A DNA stretch of 64,000 nt from Parapedobacter sp042666505 (GTDB lineage Bacteria; Bacteroidota; Bacteroidia; Sphingobacteriales; Sphingobacteriaceae): the NCBI RefSeq assembly GCF_042666505.1, contig NZ_JBHTDN010000005.1, positions 248,001 to 312,000 of the forward strand, given 5' to 3'. Made by a program: the position numbers and the translations under genes. This document shows, in pieces, positions 9,998 through 18,554 of the stretch. The notes under the pieces were generated by a model. That model made no database searches. It was given only the letters and a program-made list of their open reading frames with translations, and was not told the DNA's origin. The first letter of the stretch is position 1. Each line of letters begins with the position of its first letter.

Positions 9998-10055
9998 GTT
10001 TTATAAATCGATTGATGTAAACTACACTGATAAGAGTCGGTTCCAGAGAATCCGA

Positions 10056-11525
10056 TCAATAGTTGGCTATTTCGCCAGCCAACCAGTTCATGTGATCGAT
10101 GAAAAACTGGCGGTCGCACGCTACCTCTTTCTCGTACGATCCCATCGGAATTCCTCCGGCACTCACGCGCGTATTCATGATATCCCATCGCTTGAAATTC
10201 AATTCCTGTGATTTTGCGATGAGGTGGGTCGTTTCTTCGATGTGCTGAAGGATGTCGTCGGTTACCGCGATGCTGTTCCATAACGCTTTCACTTTGGCTC
10301 GAAATTGAGGATCCTGCAGGATACGGTCGTAATAAAACGCGTTTGATTGCCAGACGTAATAGTCTGCAGGTCTCGGTCTTGCCCCATCGTACCACCCGAT
10401 TCCGATAGACCACTCAAAATCCCAAACAGGTCCCATGGAAAGTTTCGAGCCATTCATATCTGGTTTAACCAGGTAGACATTTGTATCCATGTTGGCGAGA
10501 ATATTCTGGAAGATAAACCACCGGGTGAAGCTCAATTCATCGATGTAGCGCCGATATCCGTTCACCGGATCGGTAAATGTTTCCGAGGCAAGCACGGACT
10601 CGAACTCGTCCATGTAATTTTTAATGTAGTGCCATTGATCTTCGGTCAGGTCGTCTTCCGGGTCAGGATTCTTAAACGAGTAACCGTACCCCCGTAATGC
10701 CGAAACAAAGTACTTCGGTTCCTGATCATAATATCCATCGCGCTCGAAAATAAAGCCTTCCTTCGGGATATCGATACGATTACTTCCCTGTTCAATCGCT
10801 TCGGTGAGCTGGTAATTTCCAAGGTATTCGCCATTGAGCACCACTTCCACAAATCGATCGTCAGGTGTCCATGGGAAGTGCATCAACCGGCTCAGCTGAA
10901 AGGCAATGCTTGTACGAAGCAGCGTCTTGTCGCAGTAGTTGGCGAGCAGGACCCAGTCCTTTGCCTCTTCCATTCCCAGAATAGAGGCCTTTTTATCCAG
11001 TTTCAGTTTATAGGGTTTCTTTGGATAGGTCCATGTCGCATTACCCCTTCCCTTTATTCGCAGGGAGTTCTCTGAAATTATTTTCCCTTCTTTTTTGATA
11101 GTCAGGTTGGCGTTGACATACGCATCTTTCGAATCGACCGATTTTTCATTTTCTGTCTCGATGTAAAGAACGGGAAGTCCGGTTTCGATCAGTTCATCGC
11201 TGAACGTGATCTGAAACGTCACCTCGCGTTCGCGCGCCCGGACGGTGACATCCGATGTTCCTTTTTTGAATACATTCCCGGTCCACTCCGTTTTGAAATG
11301 GGGGGTCGGCTTCCGTGTACTGTCGGTGTAGACTTCGGATAGCTCCAAACCGCTGAAATCCGGAGTCTCCCCGAGTTTGAAAACCGTTTTATCGGGTAGT
11401 TTTGCGAGTTCGGTATCCGTAAATATTTTAGGTGCTAACTTCTCCTTTTCGCAGGAAACATACAGGAATGCCAACACCCAAAGTATTATCTGTGAGAGGG
11501 GTATGTTAGGTTGTATTTTTTTCAT
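10056..11525 (-). CDS. CotH-family protein kinase, lipoprotein
   Basis: The chosen start at 11525 gives 489 residues with a lipoprotein signal ending LYVSC (Cys at about residue 25); the frame could also begin at 11543. An Ig-like domain (about residues 35-115) precedes the CotH kinase domain. Family motifs are clear: SLRIKGRGNATWTYPKKPYK, DWVLLANYCDKTLLRT, LNGEYLGNYQLTEAIEQ, NILANMDTNVYLV and GPVWDFEWSIG, the last holding the putative metal-binding Asp. CotH of Bacillus phosphorylates spore-coat proteins; lipoprotein homologues are common in Bacteroidota but their substrates are unknown. Its position inside a SusCD operon, between a surface-binding lipoprotein and a DUF4832 protein, suggests an extracytoplasmic role. 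Confidence 0.88.
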   Translation of the reverse strand: MKKIQPNIPLSQIILWVLAFLYVSCEKEKLAPKIFTDTELAKLPDKTVFKLGETPDFSGLELSEVYTDSTRKPTPHFKTEWTGNVFKKGTSDVTVRAREREVTFQITFSDELIETGLPVLYIETENEKSVDSKDAYVNANLTIKKEGKIISENSLRIKGRGNATWTYPKKPYKLKLDKKASILGMEEAKDWVLLANYCDKTLLRTSIAFQLSRLMHFPWTPDDRFVEVVLNGEYLGNYQLTEAIEQGSNRIDIPKEGFIFERDGYYDQEPKYFVSALRGYGYSFKNPDPEDDLTEDQWHYIKNYMDEFESVLASETFTDPVNGYRRYIDELSFTRWFIFQNILANMDTNVYLVKPDMNGSKLSMGPVWDFEWSIGIGWYDGARPRPADYYVWQSNAFYYDRILQDPQFRAKVKALWNSIAVTDDILQHIEETTHLIAKSQELNFKRWDIMNTRVSAGGIPMGSYEKEVACDRQFFIDHMNWLAGEIANY

Positions 11526-11611
11526 AACCGTCAAAAAATCCACGCCCAGATACGCCGGTTATCGGCCGCTTAGCATGATGGGAAAATGATTTAATCAAAC
11601 GGGATCTATAG

Positions 11612-11640
11612 GGAAGGGTTTGACCTCTACAAACCCTTCC
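11612..11640 (-). terminator. Strong intergenic hairpin in the SusCD-CotH operon
   Basis: Perfect 11-bp arms GGAAGGGTTTG/CAAACCCTTCC with a 7-base loop, 11 bases after the stop of the DUF1735 gene (read on the minus strand). There is no U-tract on either side, so it is more likely an RNA-processing or stabilising hairpin, or a weak attenuator, separating the SusCD part from the CotH and DUF4832 genes. Confidence 0.55.
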
Positions 11641-11651
11641 TCTGTCAATGA

Positions 11652-13040
11652 TTAATACGTTGTGATTTCGCCGAAGTACGTCCAAGCCCCACCTCCCCAG
11701 TTAGACGCGACTTCTACTTTCAGGTATCGGCCCGCTTGCGGGTTTGTCGTCTTGTAATCCAGTTCTTTCGAGTAGTCATTCGACATTTCCGCGAGGTCGA
11801 GGATCGGGGTCCAGTTCGTGTTATCTTCACTGACGGAAAAGATCACGTGCTTGGGTTCCATCCCATGGTCATCCTGTCGGTTCCATATCAGGAATCCCTT
11901 GATGGCCGGCCTCATCTTTTTCATATCGACGACAAACCATTGCGGCATTCCGTTTTTACTGCCATCGAAAGGTTCGCTGTGCCAGGTCGTGCTTTTGTCG
12001 CCGTCAAAAATTTTACTGACGGCCCAATCCGCATTCCATTGTGATTTATAGTCGATCACTTCCCAGGTACTCTTTTCCCAGTCATACTCGCCGGTTGGTT
12101 TCGCTCCGGCCCAAGTGGATACGTCGGCCACATATGTATACGGCGCTTCTGCCCAATTCGACAGTACGTTTACCCGAAAGTATTTGGCGACGACCTTTTG
12201 GGGCAATTCCAACACCTGCAGGGTGCGTGAAGCCGGTAATTCCGGCACATCAAGCACTTCCGTCCAGTTGGTACCGTCCATACTGGTTTCGAATTTTACG
12301 TGCTTCGGAAGCGCCTGTTGATCGGGATCCTGCCGGTTAATCCATGAGAATCCTTCGATGAGCTTGTATCCGTTCATGTTAATCGCGAACCATTGGGGCA
12401 TTCCGGTTAATGCGCTATGCCAATAGGAACTCCGGTTTCCGTCGTACACGCTTTCCACCTTGAACTCTTCCTGCCATACGGACGACGAGCCATGGACCGT
12501 CCATAAGTTTTCGAGTGGAAGCAGTTCCACATCCCCTTTAATGACGAGGTAGACGGTTTTAAACGCTTCGTTGACCGGAATTTTTTCTCCCGTAGCGGAT
12601 TGAATGGTCACTGGAAGGAGATAATCGTGTGCAAAGTCCACTAATGATGGCTGAACGGTTACCGTTGCGACATCGGATACCCGGTTACCATCTGGAATAG
12701 CAATCGAATTTTTGTCGAGCGACCAAGATCCATCGGGTAGCGGCAAATAACTGGTATTGTTCTCTGTATTATAACGATCTATCAACGTGTTGTCTACCAC
12801 AAGATTCACGGTGATTTCACCCTGGTTGTAATTGGTCGTGCCACCGTAAGAGACCGACAGCGGATAGGTAAACGGATCATCGAGGCTGATGGTCTGTTCG
12901 ATTGGGCTGTCTGCGGCTCCCGACAAGGATAGGAACATGAACTTTTCCAGCTCGATTGATTCCGCGTAAGGTTCACTACAGGAATTAAGTATGAGGATCC
13001 CGCACAGTAGGCTGAACACTAATTTTACAATACGTTTCAT
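11652..13040 (-). CDS. Surface glycan-binding-type lipoprotein: DUF1735 (BT_3987) domain plus two F5/8-type-C domains
   Basis: A 462-residue lipoprotein (signal ending LILNSC, Cys at about residue 21). Residues about 35-160 match the DUF1735/BT_3987 domain (TTNYNQGEITVNLVVDN, IDRYNTENNTSYLPLP), typical of proteins encoded after susD. Two discoidin-like F5/8 type C carbohydrate-binding domains follow (about 175-310 and 320-462), each with the family pattern of a DGN/DGD loop, a W-H-S motif (SSYWHSALTG, STTWHSEPF), PQWFxIxM and a C-terminal strand YFRVNVLSNW or YLKVEVASNW. It should sit at the cell surface and hold glycan for the SusCD importers encoded upstream in the same operon. Confidence 0.88.
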   Translation of the reverse strand: MKRIVKLVFSLLCGILILNSCSEPYAESIELEKFMFLSLSGAADSPIEQTISLDDPFTYPLSVSYGGTTNYNQGEITVNLVVDNTLIDRYNTENNTSYLPLPDGSWSLDKNSIAIPDGNRVSDVATVTVQPSLVDFAHDYLLPVTIQSATGEKIPVNEAFKTVYLVIKGDVELLPLENLWTVHGSSSVWQEEFKVESVYDGNRSSYWHSALTGMPQWFAINMNGYKLIEGFSWINRQDPDQQALPKHVKFETSMDGTNWTEVLDVPELPASRTLQVLELPQKVVAKYFRVNVLSNWAEAPYTYVADVSTWAGAKPTGEYDWEKSTWEVIDYKSQWNADWAVSKIFDGDKSTTWHSEPFDGSKNGMPQWFVVDMKKMRPAIKGFLIWNRQDDHGMEPKHVIFSVSEDNTNWTPILDLAEMSNDYSKELDYKTTNPQAGRYLKVEVASNWGGGAWTYFGEITTY

Positions 13041-13098
13041 CTGTTTATTTTTTATTTTCCAGTTGTCAGTACTACGAACCTTTGATGATTAAATAGGA

Positions 13099-13118
13099 GC
13101 GCTTCTTAAAGTAAGCGC
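13099..13118 (-). other. Intergenic hairpin between susD and the DUF1735 gene
   Basis: Arms GCGCTT/AAGCGC around an 8-base loop, in the 138-base gap upstream of the DUF1735 lipoprotein start. There is no U-tract. It is the second hairpin in this operon and may tune relative expression of downstream genes. Confidence 0.4.
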
Positions 13119-13178
13119 GAGCGTGAATACCATTATTTTAATCATGTCGGGTTCGTACACTCATTTCCTTTGATGCGA

Positions 13179-15401
13179 TTAATTCCAACCCGGATTTTGC
13201 CAGTTGGTACCGGTGTGGCTTTGCATTTTATCGATTTCTCCCTGCGGGATGGGGTAGAGATAGAGCTTTTCCTTAAACGATTCGCGCTCGAATCCGATCC
13301 GTTCGTAGGTAAAGGAATCACCGCCCGCGCTCGTAATTCGCATTCCCGAGACGTAACGCTCCACATTCTCCATAATTTTCCAGCGGCGTACATCAAAATA
13401 ACGATGGCCCTCATATGCAAGTTCAACCCGGCGTTCGTTGCGGTAGCGTTTCTCGAATTCTTCTTTCGATAGCCCAGCGGGTAAGTCGGGCATATCCACC
13501 CTCCGTCGGATGGCGTTGACCGCGTCACGTGCGCTCATGGACATTCCGTTGCCAATGTCGATGACGGCATCCGGGTTACCGGTCGACTGATAAGCGGCTT
13601 CCGCGAAGTTAAGGTACATTTCGGCCAGACGGAACATGCGGATTTCCCCGTCGGCGTCATTGTCACGTCCCGATTTCCAGTTGTTGTACTTTCTCAGGTA
13701 GTAACCGGTATGGGTAGCCCGCCGATCGGTAGAAGAGATGGCGTCTTTCCCACCTACATAGCTTTGAACGGGGTCGGCGGGAGTCGTTTCGACCCGTACG
13801 TTAATTTCCATATCTTTCACGTAAACGATACTTCCTGCATCCGCGCCGACGTCGAACCGCAAAGAGTGGTCGGCAGCGCCCCATTTCCACCAGCTCTCGC
13901 TTCTGTAGGAGGTAAGGTCCAATTCGAAGTCTATCCATTCGTCCGATTGGTGAAGGACCACATTTTCCGGGGTTGACTGTCCTCCGGCGGCGCCGGGAGA
14001 CTGAAAAAAGAACTGGGCATTGGTGATCTCTTTGTTGCTTTTGTACTTGAATTTAAGCAATATCGAGCCCGAAGCAGCGTCAATGTCGGTACCCAGGGTA
14101 GTGGTGGGTGCATACGGATCGCCGCCGAGGGTTTCGATGCGAAAACCACCGTCTTCTTCCGTGACGGAGATATTGTTTCCGGAGGTGGTCATTTCCAGCG
14201 GATAGTGGTCATCCCGCGCGGGTCCGCCCGCAGCGCCCAAATCCCGTATTGCTCCATTGAAATAAACGGTTGCGTAGAAACGGGGATCCCTTCCCGCATA
14301 GGGGTTTTCCGGATCATAGCCCGATGCCGTGTTGATGATAGGTTGCAGATGCTGGGGGTCGGAATAACCGGTGATGGGGGGCAGTCCGGTAGCCTGCATT
14401 TCATAGCAATCGACCAGCTCCTGTGTCGGGCTGGCTCCTGCCGAACTTTGCCCGGGCGTGGAAGGCATACCGTGATTTCCCCAGATATTCACTTTCGGTC
14501 CACCGTAAATGGTTTCCTTATCGCGGGCGCGTTGCTCGTCGTGTTGCGTAATGAAATAGAGTTCATAGGTGTTTTGCGCAACCCCCTCGCCAGGAACCTC
14601 GGTCCAGAGTTGATAGCCATTTGCCAAAAGATTCGACAGTGCATTGCCGGTAATTTCAGCGGCATTATTCCAAGAATAGGTGCCATCGGCAAACAGCGGG
14701 CTGGCGGCGTAAAGTATGGCTTCGGAACGGATGGCCTGCACCACGGCCCGGTTCATAATCCAGTTTTCTCCGACACGCACCGTCCAAGAGAAACCTAGCG
14801 ACGATTCCGGTGCGCTCATCGCGGCATCACAGTCCGCCAGTATTTGCGAAACAATGGTTGAAACCGGTGAGCGGCCATCTAGGCTGAAATCGTGGTCAAT
14901 CTCGTACGATTCGGTAAGCAACGGAACCGCACCATAACGTTTGATCAACTGCAGGTAATAAAGCGCCCGGAGCGTATGCGCCTGCGCTTTCCAGGAAGAA
15001 ATCTCGTCCTCGAGCGAGGCCAGCTCTTCGGCCGAAACACCTTCGATCCTTTTCAGAAAGATATTGCACTTGCGGATGGATTGGTAGATGGCACTCCATG
15101 GCTGACCGTCCACGTTGCCGTAATTGGCCGCAGAAAACGCATCCGCATACCATAAGGACGGGAGGGATCCCTGGAAAACCCTTTCTGAACTTTGTGCTTC
15201 GTCGGTAAGTGCCGAACGGTTGATATCGGGAAAGATCCGTGAATTGTAGCAGGAATTCAGGTATCCCCTTACTCCGTTTTTGGTTTTGAATAGTTCGTCG
15301 AGCGAGGAACGCCCGTCATATTCGAGTTCCAGCAAATTATTGCAGGAAGGAGTAAAACATGCCACGAATGCAATTATCAAGAAGATACTGTATCTTTTCA
15401 T
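13179..15401 (-). CDS. SusD/RagB lipoprotein with an inserted beta-sandwich domain
   Basis: Start taken at 15401 (MKRYSIF...), giving about 740 residues; ATG at 15407 and TTG at 15410 are alternatives. A lipoprotein signal ends FTPSC. The N-terminal RagB region (YLNSCYNSRIFPDI, WKAQAHTLRALYYLQLI) and C-terminal region (MFRLAEMYLNFAEAAYQ, NAIRRRVDMPDLPAGLSKEEF, NERRVELAYEGHRYFDVRRW) are normal SusD. Between them, at about residues 395-540, lies an insert rich in beta-strands (ASGSILLKFKYKSNK, WIDFELDLTSYR, HSLRFDVGADAGS) that looks like a carbohydrate-binding jelly roll. The paralogue at 18555-20450 lacks it. The protein pairs with the SusC at 15414 and probably has a second glycan site. Confidence 0.92.
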   Translation of the reverse strand: MKRYSIFLIIAFVACFTPSCNNLLELEYDGRSSLDELFKTKNGVRGYLNSCYNSRIFPDINRSALTDEAQSSERVFQGSLPSLWYADAFSAANYGNVDGQPWSAIYQSIRKCNIFLKRIEGVSAEELASLEDEISSWKAQAHTLRALYYLQLIKRYGAVPLLTESYEIDHDFSLDGRSPVSTIVSQILADCDAAMSAPESSLGFSWTVRVGENWIMNRAVVQAIRSEAILYAASPLFADGTYSWNNAAEITGNALSNLLANGYQLWTEVPGEGVAQNTYELYFITQHDEQRARDKETIYGGPKVNIWGNHGMPSTPGQSSAGASPTQELVDCYEMQATGLPPITGYSDPQHLQPIINTASGYDPENPYAGRDPRFYATVYFNGAIRDLGAAGGPARDDHYPLEMTTSGNNISVTEEDGGFRIETLGGDPYAPTTTLGTDIDAASGSILLKFKYKSNKEITNAQFFFQSPGAAGGQSTPENVVLHQSDEWIDFELDLTSYRSESWWKWGAADHSLRFDVGADAGSIVYVKDMEINVRVETTPADPVQSYVGGKDAISSTDRRATHTGYYLRKYNNWKSGRDNDADGEIRMFRLAEMYLNFAEAAYQSTGNPDAVIDIGNGMSMSARDAVNAIRRRVDMPDLPAGLSKEEFEKRYRNERRVELAYEGHRYFDVRRWKIMENVERYVSGMRITSAGGDSFTYERIGFERESFKEKLYLYPIPQGEIDKMQSHTGTNWQNPGWN

Positions 15402-15413
15402 GATCATCAAATT

Positions 15414-18400
15414 TTAGAATTTAATACTTAATCCCACGTTGTACAAACGATATACGGGAATCCCTTCGATACCCCCATCGTAGTGTCCCTCCGGCCCATA
15501 AATGTCATGATCCAGTTTATCCCAAGTCAGCAGGTTTTGCCCGCTGAGGTAAAGTCTTATACCGTTGTATGCCTTAAAGGTATATCCCAATTCCAGGTTT
15601 TTTAACCGGAGATAGGACTTGTCTTCGAGAAAGAAGTTGCTGGCTTCATGGTTGGAATTCTTCTTAGCGGACAATGCAGGATACGTGATGTCCTCGCCAT
15701 TGGCAAAGCGTTCGGCCGTCCAGGCGGTTTTATGCCATTCGGAATACATGCCTTCAAAGTTGTATTCTACCCGGCTATTGGACATGTCGATTGTCCAATA
15801 ATCGGCTATTCCCTGGAAAAGAAAATTCAGATCAAAGTTTTTGTATTTAAATCCGCCGTGGAAAGCGTAGAAGAAGTTAGGTAAGGCTCCGTGTCCCATG
15901 GGTACTTTGTCTTTGTCATTGATCTTACCGTCGGCGTTGAGGTCATAGTATTTCAGGTAACCCGGCCTGGGGGTACCGATTTCATAGATCAGGCCGCTGT
16001 TGTCAATCTCCTCCTGGCTATTGAAATATCCATTGCCGTTATGGTCATCGACCCGGTAGCCCCATTGCTGCCCGATTGGATATCCTTCTTGACGGAGGCG
16101 GTAGGCGAAGTCTTCAGCCCGCTCGCTTTCGTCCCAGAAAATGACTCGATTTTTGTTGTAAGCGAACCATCCGCCAAAGGACAGCGTCAGGTTACGATTG
16201 ATATCTCTCGTGAAATCGAGCGTCATCTCATACCCTTTGTTTTCAAAGACCCCAATGTTTGTCCTAGGATAGTTTTCCAGATTAACGCCCTGATATTCCG
16301 GTGTTCTTGATGTGGCGCTGGTGACCCCGTTTTCCGTCCGTTCGTTATACACATCGACCGATACCGTCAAATTGTTCAGCAGGGAGAGATCGATGCCCAG
16401 GTTCTTTTTGGTAATGATTTCGGGATCGAGCAGGGGATTGGCAACCTGGCCTTCGTTCACGTTATGGCCGCCCAGGAATCCAAGCCCGCCACCGGTTAAC
16501 GTTACGTTGTCCAGGTATACGTACCTGCCTATTCCCCGGTCGTTGCCTGCTTTGCCCCACGAACCGCGGAATTTCAAGTAGGTTAGGATGGGGTTTTCTT
16601 TTAAAAACGACTCGTTGGAAGCCACCCACCCAGCGGAGATTGCAGGAAAGGCGGTGAAGCGGTTTTGGCTGGAGTATTGTTCCGAACCTGAATAGCCCAG
16701 GTCCAATTTGACCAAATACCGGTCGTCAAACCCATAAGTCACACCTACGCCGGAGTTTACCCGCTTGTAAGGCAATCCGCCGCCGGCTTTATTGAGGTGT
16801 TGGTAAAAACCGTAGGCCAGCGCGCTTACGTCGTGTATATTGTTGAACCGCCGGTGATAATTCAAGACACCTTTATAGTTCAGGTTGTAATAGAACTGGG
16901 TGCTGCTTCGGTACTGCAAAGGGGTATTGACCTGTGTCCGTATCTTTTCAAATTCCAACTCCGAATAATCTTTGGTACGCACCCATTCTTCATAGGTACG
17001 GTTTACGAACAGACCTTTGACCGCGTTGGTCTGGTAGCCATAGTTACCGCTCAGGCTCAATCCCGGCGTCACGAAGCTCAGGTCGAGTTTGGGCGCAAAC
17101 TGTGCGTAAATATTGGTGACGGTGTACTGATCGTAACCGAGCCGGTTGATGACGGCCCATGAAGTAATCGGTTCGGTTTCCGTAACGACCACCTCTCCGC
17201 CTGTGACCTCACCGGTTTCGGGATCCTGTACCAACGGGGTGGTCGGCCCGTAATTATAGGGCGGTAAGGTGAAAAACCGATACCATATGCGCTTCGCAAA
17301 CCCGTCCCAGCTGCCCCCATAGGTCAATTCCACCGCGTGCCCCCCCGGCGTTCTTTCCCGCTTGACATTTCCACTGAGATTCACCCCGATCGAGAAGTAT
17401 TTCGTTAAGTTGACATCCACGTTTGAGCGGATGTTCGCCCATACAAAACTGTTGTTGGGGTTATAATCGGTGGTTGTCGGGTCTACCTTCCACATGCCAT
17501 CCTGATGCAATACATTCACGTTGGTGTAGAAAACGGCATGGTCCCCGCCGCCGGTAAGATTCAGGTTCACCCGGTTCATATGCGTGATGTCTCTGGCATT
17601 CATTGCCCGCCAGTTATTGTTGGGAAAGTATGCCCGGTCTTCATCGGCGACGAATCCATCTTCAGCAACTTTGCTGAAATAGGAATACATCCCGTTGCCG
17701 TCGTTAAAACCTGCCTGATTACGCAGCCGCACGAAATCGGCCGAACTGATATGTGGTGGGGTTGTCGTCCTTTGTTCAAACGTATGGTTAATCTCAGCGT
17801 CTATTTTCAGGGGCTGTTTTACACCCCGCTTGGTTGTGATGACAATCACACCATTCGCGCCATGAATCCCGTACAATGCCTGGGCGGATGCATCTTTTAA
17901 TACGCTGATGGATTCAACCTCGTTGGCAGTGATGTATTCGAAAAGCTCATTGGCATTGTAATCATACGGGAAGCCATCGATGACCACCATCGCTGTCCCG
18001 CCGTTTGGAGAAGAATAACCTCTCACCCACAGTTCCGTGTTGGTTCGTGCCGGTTCCGAATAGGTCTCACGGGTGAACACTCCCGGTAGGCGTCCGGCAA
18101 GTGACATGGAGAGGTTACCGACCGGAGAACGACGTAACTCGTCACTCGTCACCATAGCTGTTGAAGCGGTGACCTCTTTCTTCCGTTGGGTATAATTACC
18201 GAAGTGCAAATTTTCATCCAGGTCATACGTTTCGGCACGTTTCAGGGTCACATTCAGTACCCCTTCGGTAACCTCATGGGTTTGCGACAGGTATCCGTTC
18301 AGTGTGAAGGCGACGTATTTGCTCCCGTCGTCTATTCGCACTTCATAATTACCGTTCTTGTCGGTCGCGGCAACGTTTTTGCCGTTTTCTGAGGCAACGG

Positions 18401-18524
18401 TTACCCCTTGCAGTATGGCGCCATATTCGTCTTGGACCGTCCCGGTGACCTGTGCTTGAAGGAGTCCCACCCACAAAAGCATCGAAACGATCGGAAATAC
18501 AGCTTTATATGTTGAATTATTCAT
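15414..18524 (-). CDS. SusC/RagA-type TonB-dependent transporter (second of two in the operon)
   Basis: 1036 residues with a Sec signal ending LLQAQ, a carboxypeptidase-regulatory-like domain (residues about 25-95), plug and barrel. Plug motifs include VRGYSSPNGGTAMVVIDGF and SVLKDASAQALYGIHGANGV, and the barrel ends LYNVGLSIKF. The region that is usually DEVVVVGYGT reads DENLHFGNYTQRKKEVTAST, so the TonB-box segment is atypical. The gene ends 7-13 bases before its SusD partner and starts 30 bases after the preceding susD stop, so both SusCD pairs form one transcription unit. The barrel should import the same or a related glycan as the first pair. Confidence 0.94.
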   Translation of the reverse strand: MNNSTYKAVFPIVSMLLWVGLLQAQVTGTVQDEYGAILQGVTVASENGKNVAATDKNGNYEVRIDDGSKYVAFTLNGYLSQTHEVTEGVLNVTLKRAETYDLDENLHFGNYTQRKKEVTASTAMVTSDELRRSPVGNLSMSLAGRLPGVFTRETYSEPARTNTELWVRGYSSPNGGTAMVVIDGFPYDYNANELFEYITANEVESISVLKDASAQALYGIHGANGVIVITTKRGVKQPLKIDAEINHTFEQRTTTPPHISSADFVRLRNQAGFNDGNGMYSYFSKVAEDGFVADEDRAYFPNNNWRAMNARDITHMNRVNLNLTGGGDHAVFYTNVNVLHQDGMWKVDPTTTDYNPNNSFVWANIRSNVDVNLTKYFSIGVNLSGNVKRERTPGGHAVELTYGGSWDGFAKRIWYRFFTLPPYNYGPTTPLVQDPETGEVTGGEVVVTETEPITSWAVINRLGYDQYTVTNIYAQFAPKLDLSFVTPGLSLSGNYGYQTNAVKGLFVNRTYEEWVRTKDYSELEFEKIRTQVNTPLQYRSSTQFYYNLNYKGVLNYHRRFNNIHDVSALAYGFYQHLNKAGGGLPYKRVNSGVGVTYGFDDRYLVKLDLGYSGSEQYSSQNRFTAFPAISAGWVASNESFLKENPILTYLKFRGSWGKAGNDRGIGRYVYLDNVTLTGGGLGFLGGHNVNEGQVANPLLDPEIITKKNLGIDLSLLNNLTVSVDVYNERTENGVTSATSRTPEYQGVNLENYPRTNIGVFENKGYEMTLDFTRDINRNLTLSFGGWFAYNKNRVIFWDESERAEDFAYRLRQEGYPIGQQWGYRVDDHNGNGYFNSQEEIDNSGLIYEIGTPRPGYLKYYDLNADGKINDKDKVPMGHGALPNFFYAFHGGFKYKNFDLNFLFQGIADYWTIDMSNSRVEYNFEGMYSEWHKTAWTAERFANGEDITYPALSAKKNSNHEASNFFLEDKSYLRLKNLELGYTFKAYNGIRLYLSGQNLLTWDKLDHDIYGPEGHYDGGIEGIPVYRLYNVGLSIKF

Positions 18525-18554
18525 AAATGAATCTCGTTTGAATTAACAATCAAA

